DNA of 5,527 nt from Syntrophaceae bacterium (lineage in GTDB: Bacteria > Desulfobacterota > Syntrophia > Syntrophales > UBA5619), in contig CAKKRN010000303.1 of assembly GCA_919902745.1 (NCBI GenBank), forward strand, positions 16,684-22,210. Direction: 5' to 3'. The notes beneath the pieces were generated by a model that did not search any database, was not told the DNA's origin, and saw only the letters and a list, made by a program, of their open reading frames with translations. Shown here in pieces: positions 1 to 5,527 of this stretch. Positions within the stretch are counted from its first letter, which is position 1. The number at the start of each line of letters is the position of its first letter. Made by a program: the position numbers and the translations under genes.

Positions 1-20
1 CCGGCCTTCTCACCGACCGC

Positions 21-1661
21 TCAAGAACAAGTTGGGCCAATATCCGCGGCTGATTCCGATTTCATCGGCGGATGGTCGACGCGGTTGTTGTGCGTCCAGT
101 GCCAGAGGCATTCTCCACCGGAGATCGCGGGGCGGACGTACCCTTTCTCGACGAGTCCCCGGATGGTTCGGCAAACCATTCCACCATCGACGCCTGTGGC
201 TTTCACGATCCGCCGGCAGAGCTCTTCCTGGAGAAGCTCCGTACTTTCGGTGGAATCCGGCGCCGGAATGGCGCCCCACTTTTCGATCAGATCTTCGGAT
301 AGCAGGCGATAGACCAGCTTCATCCGGAAATGACCTTCAACCTGCATGTCGACCCCCGGCGCATTGGTTCGGTCATGGTATCCCTGAACCATCTCCTCCC
401 AGACCTTTGCGATCTCCGATTCGAAATCCGCTACGAACCGGTTCATCTCCTCCGGAGAAAGGGCGGAGGTCCGAACGATGGCGCTGTTCGCGTCATACCG
501 GGTCCAGTCGTCGGTCAGGATTTCCAGATCGTACTTTTTCACCTCCTCGCGGACCGTCGTACCCGGAAAGGGGGCGAGGAAATGATAGCCGTACAGCGAG
601 CCGAGCCCGGCGGCGAACTCCCCCGTTTCCCGGAGAGTGTCCGCCGTTTCGCCGGGCAGGCCGACGATGAAGGAGGTGTGGGCGATGATTCCCGCCTCCT
701 GGCAGAGGGATACCGCATGCCGGACCTGATCGAGCGTGATCCCCTTGCGGATCAACTTCAGCATCTCCGGATTTCCCGTCTCAACGCCGAAGCTCACGCT
801 GTCGCAGCCCGACTCGCGCATCAGCTTCAGGGTTTCCAGGTCGACGGTATTCACGCGGGCGAAGGCGCTCCACCCAAACCGGATGCCGCGGCGGAGGATC
901 TCGTCGCAAACCTCTTTCACCTTCCCGCGGCTGGAGACGAACAGGTCGTCCGCCACGTTGATCCGGTCGATGCCGTAGGAGAGGATCTCCGAGATCTCGT
1001 CCACAACCAGCGAAGGATTTCTCAGACGGATCTTCTTCCCGACCATGCGGCGTCCGAGGCAGAAGATACAGGAATAGGGACAGCCGCGGGAGGTTATGAT
1101 GCTGATCGGATAACCGAGAGCCTGATAGCGGGAGAGCGGGAGGAGATGACGCGCCGGGAGGGGCAGGGTATCGAGATCGTCGATGAAGGGCTGCGGCTCA
1201 TTGATGACGACACGGCCGTTACGCCGGAAGACCAGCCCGCGGATCTCTCCCCATTTTTCGGGATTTAGACCCTCGGCCATCAATTCGGCTATGGTTCTCT
1301 CCCCTTCCCCGGCAACGATCAGATCGATCCCGGGATAGTCGTTCAGCGTCCGTTCGGCGGAGAAGGATACATGCGGTCCTCCCATCAGGGTGATCAGCGA
1401 TGGTCGATGCCGCTTGGCCTCACAAACGATCTCCGCAGCACCCGGGAAATTGAGCGTTACGGAGCTCCCGCAAAAAACATCAGGGCGGAAGGCGTCGATC
1501 TGCGCCCGCAGTTTTTCCGGCGTGTACCGGCTGACGATATAATCGAAGATCCGCACCTCGGCGCCGGCCGCTTCGAAGGCGGCGGCGACATAGGTCACGC
1601 CGAGCGGCGGCGCGGGCGCCTCTTCAAGGGGATAGGGCGGTGCGACAATGGCAACTCTCAT
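21..1661 (-). CDS. B12-binding-domain radical SAM protein with possible winged-helix C-terminal tail
   Basis: The product is 546 aa. Seen: residues 1-150 resemble a cobalamin-binding Rossmann domain (N-terminal RVAIVAPPYP, PPLGVTYVAAAFE at 18-30, LMGGPH at 92-97, AGEGE at 117-121). A radical SAM core follows, with CPYSCIFC at 194-201 giving the CxxxCxxC ligands C194, C198 and C201 for a 4Fe-4S cluster. Further core motifs are SFGVETGN (290-297) and FIVGLPGET (331-339). Family knowledge: such cytosolic enzymes reductively cleave SAM, and many methylate unreactive carbons or rearrange lipids and natural products. The DxHxxG motif of base-off/His-on B12 proteins is absent, as is common in this class. 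Residues about 472-525 look like a winged helix. The ATG at 1661 is preferred because GGAG lies 8 nt upstream and MRVAIVAPP is a natural first beta strand. An in-frame TTG at 1700 would add 13 residues. The gene is last in the row, 124 nt behind the acyltransferase. Family certain, substrate unknown. Confidence 0.93.
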   Translation of the reverse strand: MRVAIVAPPYPLEEAPAPPLGVTYVAAAFEAAGAEVRIFDYIVSRYTPEKLRAQIDAFRPDVFCGSSVTLNFPGAAEIVCEAKRHRPSLITLMGGPHVSFSAERTLNDYPGIDLIVAGEGERTIAELMAEGLNPEKWGEIRGLVFRRNGRVVINEPQPFIDDLDTLPLPARHLLPLSRYQALGYPISIITSRGCPYSCIFCLGRRMVGKKIRLRNPSLVVDEISEILSYGIDRINVADDLFVSSRGKVKEVCDEILRRGIRFGWSAFARVNTVDLETLKLMRESGCDSVSFGVETGNPEMLKLIRKGITLDQVRHAVSLCQEAGIIAHTSFIVGLPGETADTLRETGEFAAGLGSLYGYHFLAPFPGTTVREEVKKYDLEILTDDWTRYDANSAIVRTSALSPEEMNRFVADFESEIAKVWEEMVQGYHDRTNAPGVDMQVEGHFRMKLVYRLLSEDLIEKWGAIPAPDSTESTELLQEELCRRIVKATGVDGGMVCRTIRGLVEKGYVRPAISGGECLWHWTHNNRVDHPPMKSESAADIGPTCS

Positions 1662-1669
1662 CGGCAGTT

Positions 1670-1673
1670 CTCC
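1670..1673 (-). promoter_or_regulatory. Ribosome binding site of the radical SAM gene
   Basis: On the minus strand GGAG (within CCGGAGAA) lies 8 nt before the ATG at 1661. It supports that start over the in-frame TTG at 1700. The TTG has its own GGAGGAG-like stretch, but that is contributed by the edge of the intergenic palindrome. Confidence 0.6.
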
Positions 1674-1705
1674 GGTATTGATGAACCCGAAAAAGTCCAA
1701 AATCT

Positions 1706-1723
1706 CCTCCCCCTTGATGGGGG
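1706..1723. repeat. Partial copy of the C-rich/G-rich palindromic repeat
   Basis: The sequence CCTCCCCCTTGATGGGGG is repeated exactly at 1736-1753, 30 bp away. It can form a hairpin with a 5-bp C:G stem (1709-1713 with 1719-1723) and a TTGAT loop. The AGGG arm extension and the right-hand flank of the second copy are missing, so this looks like a truncated copy. It is too short and lacks a following T-run, so it is not a convincing terminator. Confidence 0.7.
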
Positions 1724-1734
1724 TAAATAATCTT

Positions 1735-1772
1735 CCCTCCCCCTTGATGGGGGAGGGTCAGGGTGGGGGTGA
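1735..1772. repeat. Palindromic REP-like intergenic repeat, fuller copy
   Basis: CCCTCCCCC (1735-1743) and GGGGGAGGG (1749-1757) are perfect reverse complements around a TTGAT loop, giving a 9-bp stem. The palindrome is followed by the G-rich flank TCAGGGTGGGGGTGA (1758-1772). I remember this core plus flank as a dispersed intergenic element in some deltaproteobacterial genomes, often mistranslated as a peptide containing SPLMGEGQGGG; that is memory, not a search. It lies between the acyltransferase and radical SAM genes. Possible roles are mRNA stabilisation, partial attenuation, or none. No T-run follows the stem on the minus strand, so it is not a standard intrinsic terminator for this operon. 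Confidence 0.75.
1749..1769 (+). other. Predicted G-quadruplex motif
   Basis: On the plus strand four G-runs (1749-1753, 1755-1757, 1761-1763, 1765-1769) are separated by loops of 1, 3 and 1 nt (A, TCA, T). This matches the standard quadruplex pattern with very short loops. The plus strand is the template for the surrounding genes, so the RNA carries the complementary C-runs. The first two runs are also one arm of the hairpin, so the two structures compete. Confidence 0.55.
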
Positions 1773-1785
1773 AAATCAGCGCCGG

Positions 1786-2508
1786 TCAATCCCCCCTTCT
1801 GGGAAGGATGAGCGACCGGAGCCAACCCAGCCAGGTGTTGTCCTTCATGAAATGACGGTCGATCTCTTCGAACTGGGCGGCGAGCGCCCCGGGATCGGCC
1901 AGCCAGTCGGCGCGCGTCTTCACCGGCCTGTCGGCATCGAGATATTTTACGACGGCTGCCGGATTTCCCGCGGCGACTGCATTGGCCGGGATATCGCGGA
2001 CCACCACGGCGCCGGCGCCGATGATGCTGTTCTCTCCGATCCGGACCCCCTTGCAGACGATGGCGCTATCCCCGATCCAGACATTGTCTCCGATATGGAC
2101 CGGAATGGTATGGCCGATCGGAAGGCTCCGGTCGTAAACGCCATGCCAGTCCGAATCGGTCACAAAGGCCCCCTGGGCGAGCATGCAACTCTCCCCGATC
2201 ACGATCTCCGTGGCGGCGCTGATCCGGACGCCGGGACAGATGAGACAGCAGTTTCCAATCTCGATTCTCCCCTCCCCCCCCAGCGCGGACCAGACGGTCA
2301 GCCGCACTTTCCGATCCGGCGTGGCGATCACGGTGGCATGGCTCCCTAAGGTAACCGGTCCGCCGAAGATCTCGACATGCCAGGGTTTCATGAAGGTGCA
2401 CCCCCGGCCGAGACCCTCAAAATGGGGGCGGAGAAATCTCTCCGCGTACCACTTCTGAAAAATCAGATCGAGGCGCTTGAGGATGTAGGGGCGATGATCT
2501 CTCCGCAC
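1786..2508 (-). CDS. Hexapeptide-repeat (left-handed beta-helix) O-acyltransferase
   Basis: The product is 240 aa. Seen: isoleucine- and valine-rich hexapeptide repeats, including IEIGNC (82-87), IVIGES (102-107), VHIGDN and VWIGDS (137-148), and VRIGENSIIGAGAVV (155-169). These are followed by PANAVAAGNPAAVVK (174-188), the usual loop closing the acyl-CoA site. H122 in SDWHG is the likely catalytic histidine. The N-terminus (RDHRPY, then FMKPWHVEIFG at 39-49) and a roughly 50-residue helical tail extend beyond the minimal LacA/WcaF-type fold. Family knowledge: trimeric cytosolic enzymes that move acetyl or another acyl group from CoA to a sugar hydroxyl or amine. GTG at 2508 is preferred because GGAGG sits 9 nt upstream and homologs, as I remember them, begin near xRDHRPY. 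The alternative TTG at 2517 abuts that GGAGG with no spacer. The gene starts 5 nt after the preceding stop. Acceptor unknown. Confidence 0.92.
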   Translation of the reverse strand: MRRDHRPYILKRLDLIFQKWYAERFLRPHFEGLGRGCTFMKPWHVEIFGGPVTLGSHATVIATPDRKVRLTVWSALGGEGRIEIGNCCLICPGVRISAATEIVIGESCMLAQGAFVTDSDWHGVYDRSLPIGHTIPVHIGDNVWIGDSAIVCKGVRIGENSIIGAGAVVVRDIPANAVAAGNPAAVVKYLDADRPVKTRADWLADPGALAAQFEEIDRHFMKDNTWLGWLRSLILPRRGD

Positions 2509-2513
2509 GGAAA

Positions 2514-3623
2514 TCAACCTCCGGATCTTTCAAGGGCGGGTGTGCGCCGATCGAAGACCATACCCGCAAACGATTCTTTGCCGGACGTGAGATGGGGATT
2601 CCTCTCCCAGAAGCCATGGCTGAAGAGCCGCCCGGCCGGCGTGATGTCGTGGAGGGCGTCGTAAGCGAGAAGCACCGCCGCCGCCGTCCAGGAGGTTTTT
2701 TCCTCCGGCCAGATCACGCCGTCCGGAAAAGTCACCCCCATCCAGTAGGCGCCGTCATCAAATCTCTTGTCGCAGATCCAGTTGAAGACGATAGCGGCCC
2801 TATCGCGATCCCCCATCGCCGCCAAGGTCAAGACCAGCTCCGCTGCCTCGGCCGTGGTCACCCACGGCTGATCGCAGACACAACGGACCCCCCAATCGGG
2901 AACAACGAACTTTTCCCAGGAGCGGTCGATTCGGTTCCGGGCTTCGGCACCCTGAACGGCGCCGCAGAGGACAGGGTAGTACCAGTCCATCGAATATCGC
3001 GCCTTCATCATGTTGAACAGGCTTGGGCGATGGCGGATCGACTCTCCGAGCCTCTTCAGGGCCGATTGCCAGTCCGAACGTTTTTTCCCCAGAAGGGAAG
3101 CGACGGCGATCGCACACTTGAGGCTCATATAGACCGAGCTGGAACCGGTCAGCAGGGCCATCGGATCGACCACCCCCTCGCTGTTCCTGGCCCAGGCGAT
3201 CTCGCCGGTAACCGCCTGAAGGCCGACTGCGTAATCGATTCCCGCCTTCAATGTCGGCCACAACCGGCGAAGAAAACGGAGCTCATGTGTGATGAGGAAA
3301 TGATGGTAAACCCCGGCGGCGATGTAGGAAGAGACGTTGCTGTCGCGGGTCTTGTCCTCCGGAACGCTATCCCTTGTTGCCGACCACCAGCTCCCGTCAG
3401 GCAGTTGCGTCGATTCCATCCAGCGATAGGCCAGCTCCGCCTCCCGGAGGCGTCCGGCGACGCTGAGTCCCATCGCGCTTTCCACGTGATCCCAAGGGTC
3501 GGTCTTGCCGCCGACGGACCAGGGGATTTCTCCATTCGGTTTCTGCACGCCCGCGATAAAGTCCGCGATGGCGTCCACTTCGACTGGGGATTGGACAAGA
3601 CCTTGCGAAAGGGGAAGTTCCAT
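2514..3623 (-). CDS. QW-repeat alpha/alpha-toroid protein (annotated 'prenyltransferase-like'), function unknown
   Basis: The product is 369 aa. Seen: four QW-like repeats, QKPNGEIPW (27-35), QLPDGSWW (73-80), QAVTGEIAW (136-144) and RFDDGAYW (287-294). They are spaced among amphipathic helices, as in the alpha/alpha toroid of terpenoid cyclases, protein prenyltransferases and some glycoside hydrolases. Other notable patches are DPWDHVESAMGL (42-53) and PEEKTSWTAAAVLLAYDAL (306-324). No DxDD motif of class II terpene cyclases is present, and no signal peptide or membrane helix is evident, so the protein is probably cytosolic. Given its glycosyltransferase, methyltransferase and acyltransferase neighbours, a glycan- or glycolipid-related role is plausible but is inference. 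The ATG at 3623 is chosen because AAGGA lies 8 nt upstream and it overlaps the methyltransferase stop as TGATG. An ATG at 3632 would add MPL but has no spacer from that site. The frame is open to 3728, inside the methyltransferase. Confidence 0.85.
   Translation of the reverse strand: MELPLSQGLVQSPVEVDAIADFIAGVQKPNGEIPWSVGGKTDPWDHVESAMGLSVAGRLREAELAYRWMESTQLPDGSWWSATRDSVPEDKTRDSNVSSYIAAGVYHHFLITHELRFLRRLWPTLKAGIDYAVGLQAVTGEIAWARNSEGVVDPMALLTGSSSVYMSLKCAIAVASLLGKKRSDWQSALKRLGESIRHRPSLFNMMKARYSMDWYYPVLCGAVQGAEARNRIDRSWEKFVVPDWGVRCVCDQPWVTTAEAAELVLTLAAMGDRDRAAIVFNWICDKRFDDGAYWMGVTFPDGVIWPEEKTSWTAAAVLLAYDALHDITPAGRLFSHGFWERNPHLTSGKESFAGMVFDRRTPALERSGG
2518..2522 (-). promoter_or_regulatory. Ribosome binding site deciding the acyltransferase start
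   Basis: GGAGG on the minus strand lies 9 nt before GTG (2508) and directly touches TTG (2517). Usable spacing therefore favours GTG. The site is inside the last codons of the upstream gene, whose TGA stop is at 2516-2514, consistent with translational coupling. Confidence 0.65.
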
Positions 3624-4330
3624 CAGCGGCATCCTTTTTTCAGGTAGAAGATCATGCTCTTGCCGATCAGGGGATTCAGTATCCGATCGATCATGGCCGT
3701 CAGCGGGGGATGCCGGATGATGTCCCATTCAAGGAATTTCCGGTACGCCCTGACCAGCGGAAAGGCTTCATTCTTGTGTCCCACGAGGCATTTAAGCCAC
3801 CAATAGGGCGTATGAAGACCATGCCGGTAGCGTATTCGCCGGCAGCGTGTACCCGCCGCCGCCAGCAGGCGGAGCAGCTCCCCTTTCTTATAAATCCGGA
3901 TGTGGCCGCCGGGCTCGTGGTGATAGGCCGACGAAATCGCCCAGCAGATCCTCTCCGGAAGAAAGCGTGGAACGGTGACGACCAGGTCCCCGCCCGGCTT
4001 GAGGACCCGGACCAGCTCCGAAACGGCGGTCCGGCTCTCCTCGACATGCTCCAGGACCTCGGAACAGACCACCACGTCAAAAACGCCTTCGGCGAACGGG
4101 AGTTTCGTGACATCGGCCCTGGAGATCAGCCAGCGGCCACGCGATTCACGCGCCATCAGGGAGAGATATCCGCTCGCCTTGCAAAGATCATCCCATCCGA
4201 GATCCACACCGGCAACCTCAACGCCGTCTGTTCGAAACGCTTCGCAGAGATGCCGGCCTCCTCCGCAGCCGGCGTCAAGAACGCGCATCCCCGGCCGCAG
4301 CGGGATCTGCTTAAAGTCGACGGTGAGCAT
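3623..4330 (-). CDS. Class I SAM-dependent methyltransferase
   Basis: The product is 235 aa. Seen: SAM-binding motif I VLDAGCGGGRH (17-27), an acidic residue ending strand 2 in VAGVDLG (D43), ADVTKLPF (72-79), and DVVVCSEVLEHV (85-96) followed by LVRVLKPGGDLVVTVP (106-121). This is the Methyltransf_11/UbiE-like Rossmann fold. A C-terminal part (130-235) has HHEPGGHIRIY (137-147) and a Trp/Tyr/Arg-rich region (HTPYWWLK 173-180), likely acceptor-binding. Family knowledge: a cytosolic enzyme moving methyl from SAM to O, N or C of a small molecule or sugar. The ATG at 4330 is chosen because GGGAGG lies 6 nt upstream. The longer open frame to 4372 would run deeper into the glycosyltransferase. It overlaps that gene by 20 nt and shares TGATG with the next one. 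A sugar or lipid-linked-sugar acceptor is inferred from context only. Confidence 0.92.
   Translation of the reverse strand: MLTVDFKQIPLRPGMRVLDAGCGGGRHLCEAFRTDGVEVAGVDLGWDDLCKASGYLSLMARESRGRWLISRADVTKLPFAEGVFDVVVCSEVLEHVEESRTAVSELVRVLKPGGDLVVTVPRFLPERICWAISSAYHHEPGGHIRIYKKGELLRLLAAAGTRCRRIRYRHGLHTPYWWLKCLVGHKNEAFPLVRAYRKFLEWDIIRHPPLTAMIDRILNPLIGKSMIFYLKKGCR
3632..3636 (-). promoter_or_regulatory. Ribosome binding site of the toroid-protein gene
   Basis: AAGGA on the minus strand, preceded by more A residues, lies 8 nt before the ATG at 3623. It is embedded in the final Lys-Lys-Gly codons of the methyltransferase, so initiation probably depends on ribosomes finishing that gene. Confidence 0.55.
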
Positions 4331-5527
4331 CCATAGCCTCCCGGTAGACCTCCACGGTTTTCTGCGCGGCATGCCGCCAGGTGAGTGAATTTTTTACCCG
4401 CGCCAGTCCCGCCTCACCCAGACGCCGGCGCCTTTCCGGATCATTCAGAAGGGCAAGGATGGCCTCCCGCAGCGCCGACTTGTCCGCCGGCGGAACCAGG
4501 ATTCCGGCATCCCCGACCACCTCGGGCAGGGCGCCGCCCGAGGTGCTGATCACCGGCACGCCGCAGGCCATCGCCTCGCCGGCCGGCATGCCGAACCCCT
4601 CATAGAGGGAGGGAATGACGGCCATGGTTGCCTCGGCGTAATGGCGGGCGAATTCTTCATGAGGGATCCGCCCGGTAAATCGGACCGTATCGCCAAGGGA
4701 AAGTTCCGCGACCAGCCGTTGGATCACCCCATCCGTTTTGGGTTTGCCGATCACCACAAGACGGATCTTTCTTTCCCGGCGGATCTCCGCCACCGCTTCC
4801 AGAAGATAACGGAGACCTTTCAGCGGGGTATCGGCGCTGTTCGTCACCAGGATCTGGTCATCCGCCCTCTTGATTCCGTTCAGCGGGTAAAAGCAGTCCA
4901 AATTGATCCCGTTGGGAACCACGCGGAACCGTTCGGCGGGAATCCGGAATTCCCGTCCGATGTCCGCCCGGGAACAGTTGGAAACCGTAATGATATGCGA
5001 AATGCGTCTTGAAACCCGCTTCTGCATGGTTAAAAACGCATACCAGCGTCTCGCCTTCATTCTGCGCAGCCAGCCTTCCGCCGCCCCGATCTCCGCATCG
5101 CGATCCACGGTAATCGGATGGTGGATGGTGGCCACCGTCGGATAGCCGCTCGCTGCAATGCCGAGAAGGCCGTAGGAGAGGCTCTGGTTATCGTGGATGA
5201 TATCATATCCGTTCCGGCCCCTGCACAGATGGCGGTGGGCACGGAACCCAAATGTGAAGGGTTCCGGGAATCCCCCGGAACACATGCTTAGAAATTCGAA
5301 CTGATTGATCAGCGAGGAGAGATCCCGGATATTCGTGACCTTGAAAAGATGTTCCGGGTTGTACAGGTCAAGACCGGGGATTTTGTAAAGGGCGATGCCT
5401 TCATCGAGCTCCGGATAGGGAGGACCAGACAGGACATCGACCTCATGGCCGAGTTCTTTCAGAGCCCGGCTCAGGTATTGGATATAAACCCCCTGCCCCC
5501 CGCAGGTCGGATTCCCCCGGTAGGTCA
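4311..5527 (-). CDS. GT4 family glycosyltransferase, 5' end cut by window edge
   Basis: 404 complete residues are visible, and no stop occurs between the internal ATG at 5285 and the right edge. The visible product begins TYRGNPTCGGQGVYIQYLSR, a typical GT-B N-terminal glycine loop, continuing ALKELGHEVDVLSGPPYPEL. Only a few residues are probably missing before it. Seen further on (visible numbering): DIIHDNQ (108-114), TVSNCSRADI (180-189), VPNGINLDCF (203-212), TPLKG (233-237) with a likely phosphate-binding lysine, VRFTGRIPHEEF (281-292), and YEGFGMPAGEAMACGVPV (308-325) with the EX7E pair E309/E317. Family knowledge: retaining enzymes that transfer a sugar from a nucleotide donor at the cytoplasmic face of the membrane. 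It overlaps the methyltransferase by 20 nt and is the first visible gene of the operon. Starting the protein at 5285 would delete the acceptor-binding domain's first strands, so that start is wrong. Donor and acceptor unknown. Confidence 0.95.
   Translation of the reverse strand, partial: TYRGNPTCGGQGVYIQYLSRALKELGHEVDVLSGPPYPELDEGIALYKIPGLDLYNPEHLFKVTNIRDLSSLINQFEFLSMCSGGFPEPFTFGFRAHRHLCRGRNGYDIIHDNQSLSYGLLGIAASGYPTVATIHHPITVDRDAEIGAAEGWLRRMKARRWYAFLTMQKRVSRRISHIITVSNCSRADIGREFRIPAERFRVVPNGINLDCFYPLNGIKRADDQILVTNSADTPLKGLRYLLEAVAEIRRERKIRLVVIGKPKTDGVIQRLVAELSLGDTVRFTGRIPHEEFARHYAEATMAVIPSLYEGFGMPAGEAMACGVPVISTSGGALPEVVGDAGILVPPADKSALREAILALLNDPERRRRLGEAGLARVKNSLTWRHAAQKTVEVYREAMDAHRRL
4337..4342 (-). 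promoter_or_regulatory. Ribosome binding site of the methyltransferase gene
   Basis: GGGAGG on the minus strand lies 6 nt before the ATG at 4330 and within the glycosyltransferase coding region. It is the strongest Shine-Dalgarno site in the window and rejects the longer in-frame start at 4372. Confidence 0.7.

Noticed and set aside
330..1268. Plus-strand open frame (312 codons) opposite the radical SAM gene
   Set aside because: It lies wholly within a gene with an intact CxxxCxxC motif, and its translation has no recognisable domain, so it is a shadow of GC-biased codons.
1706..1757. Intrinsic transcription terminator between the acyltransferase and radical SAM genes
   Set aside because: The stems are GC-rich, but neither is followed by a T-run on the minus strand (AAGATTATTT after one, AGGAGATTTTGG after the other). 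The dispersed-repeat explanation fits better.
1662..1785. Promoter or cobalamin riboswitch for the radical SAM gene
   Set aside because: TTGGAC on the minus strand resembles a -35 box, but no acceptable -10 hexamer lies at the right distance. The gap is too short and too repeat-filled for a cobalamin riboswitch.
1648..2349. Plus-strand open frame of 233 codons across the repeats and the acyltransferase
   Set aside because: It includes the translated repeat (SPLMGEGQGGG-type peptide), a familiar annotation artefact, and then runs antisense to the acyltransferase.
3623..3640. Classic programmed -1 frameshift heptamer A AAA AAG
   Set aside because: The bases are present, but the codon boundaries (AAA AAA GGA) do not match the required X XXY YYZ register. 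Only the weaker slippage possibility is kept as a finding.
2592..3647. Long plus-strand open frame (351 codons) opposite the toroid-protein gene
   Set aside because: It is antisense to a gene with clear repeats, its product shows no recognisable domain, and it is Arg/Pro/Asp-rich in the way expected of a GC-driven shadow frame.
3710..4336. Plus-strand open frame (208 codons) opposite the methyltransferase
   Set aside because: It is antisense to a gene with all SAM-binding motifs, with no domain and no neighbouring plus-strand gene.

Overview
The window is a GC-rich stretch of bacterial chromosome with five consecutive genes, all on the minus strand, read from the right edge to the left. No rRNA, tRNA, CRISPR array, integrase or transposase gene is visible. 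The organism is probably a Gram-negative anaerobe of the former Deltaproteobacteria (Desulfobacterota), though this is inference. It rests on a cobalamin-type radical SAM enzyme beside glycan genes, and on a C-rich/G-rich palindromic intergenic repeat (core TTGATGGGGGAGGG followed by TCAGGGTGGGGGTGA) that I remember as dispersed in genomes of that kind.

Layout in transcription order. (1) >5527-4311: a GT4 family glycosyltransferase. Its frame stays open to the window edge, so the true N-terminus lies just outside. (2) 4330-3623: a class I SAM-dependent methyltransferase, overlapping gene 1 by 20 nt. (3) 3623-2514: a protein with four QW-like repeats (terpenoid-cyclase/prenyltransferase-like alpha/alpha toroid), joined to gene 2 by a TGATG stop/start overlap. 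(4) 2508-1786: a left-handed beta-helix (hexapeptide) O-acyltransferase, probably starting at GTG, 5 nt after gene 3. (5) 1661-21: a B12-binding-domain radical SAM protein with a possible winged-helix tail. It is separated from gene 4 by 124 nt holding two related palindromes and a predicted G-quadruplex motif.

Genes 1-4 are packed tightly enough to be one translationally coupled operon. Gene 5 is co-directional and may be read through from it. The set (sugar transfer, methylation, acylation, a toroidal alpha/alpha protein of unknown chemistry and a radical SAM step) looks like a small pathway that builds or decorates a surface glycan or glycolipid, or a secondary metabolite. No substrate can be named from the sequence. 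The toroid protein lacks the DxDD acid motif of class II terpene cyclases, so the usual 'prenyltransferase' label should not be read as a function.

Most of the window is coding. The long plus-strand open frames are shadows produced by GC-biased codon use.
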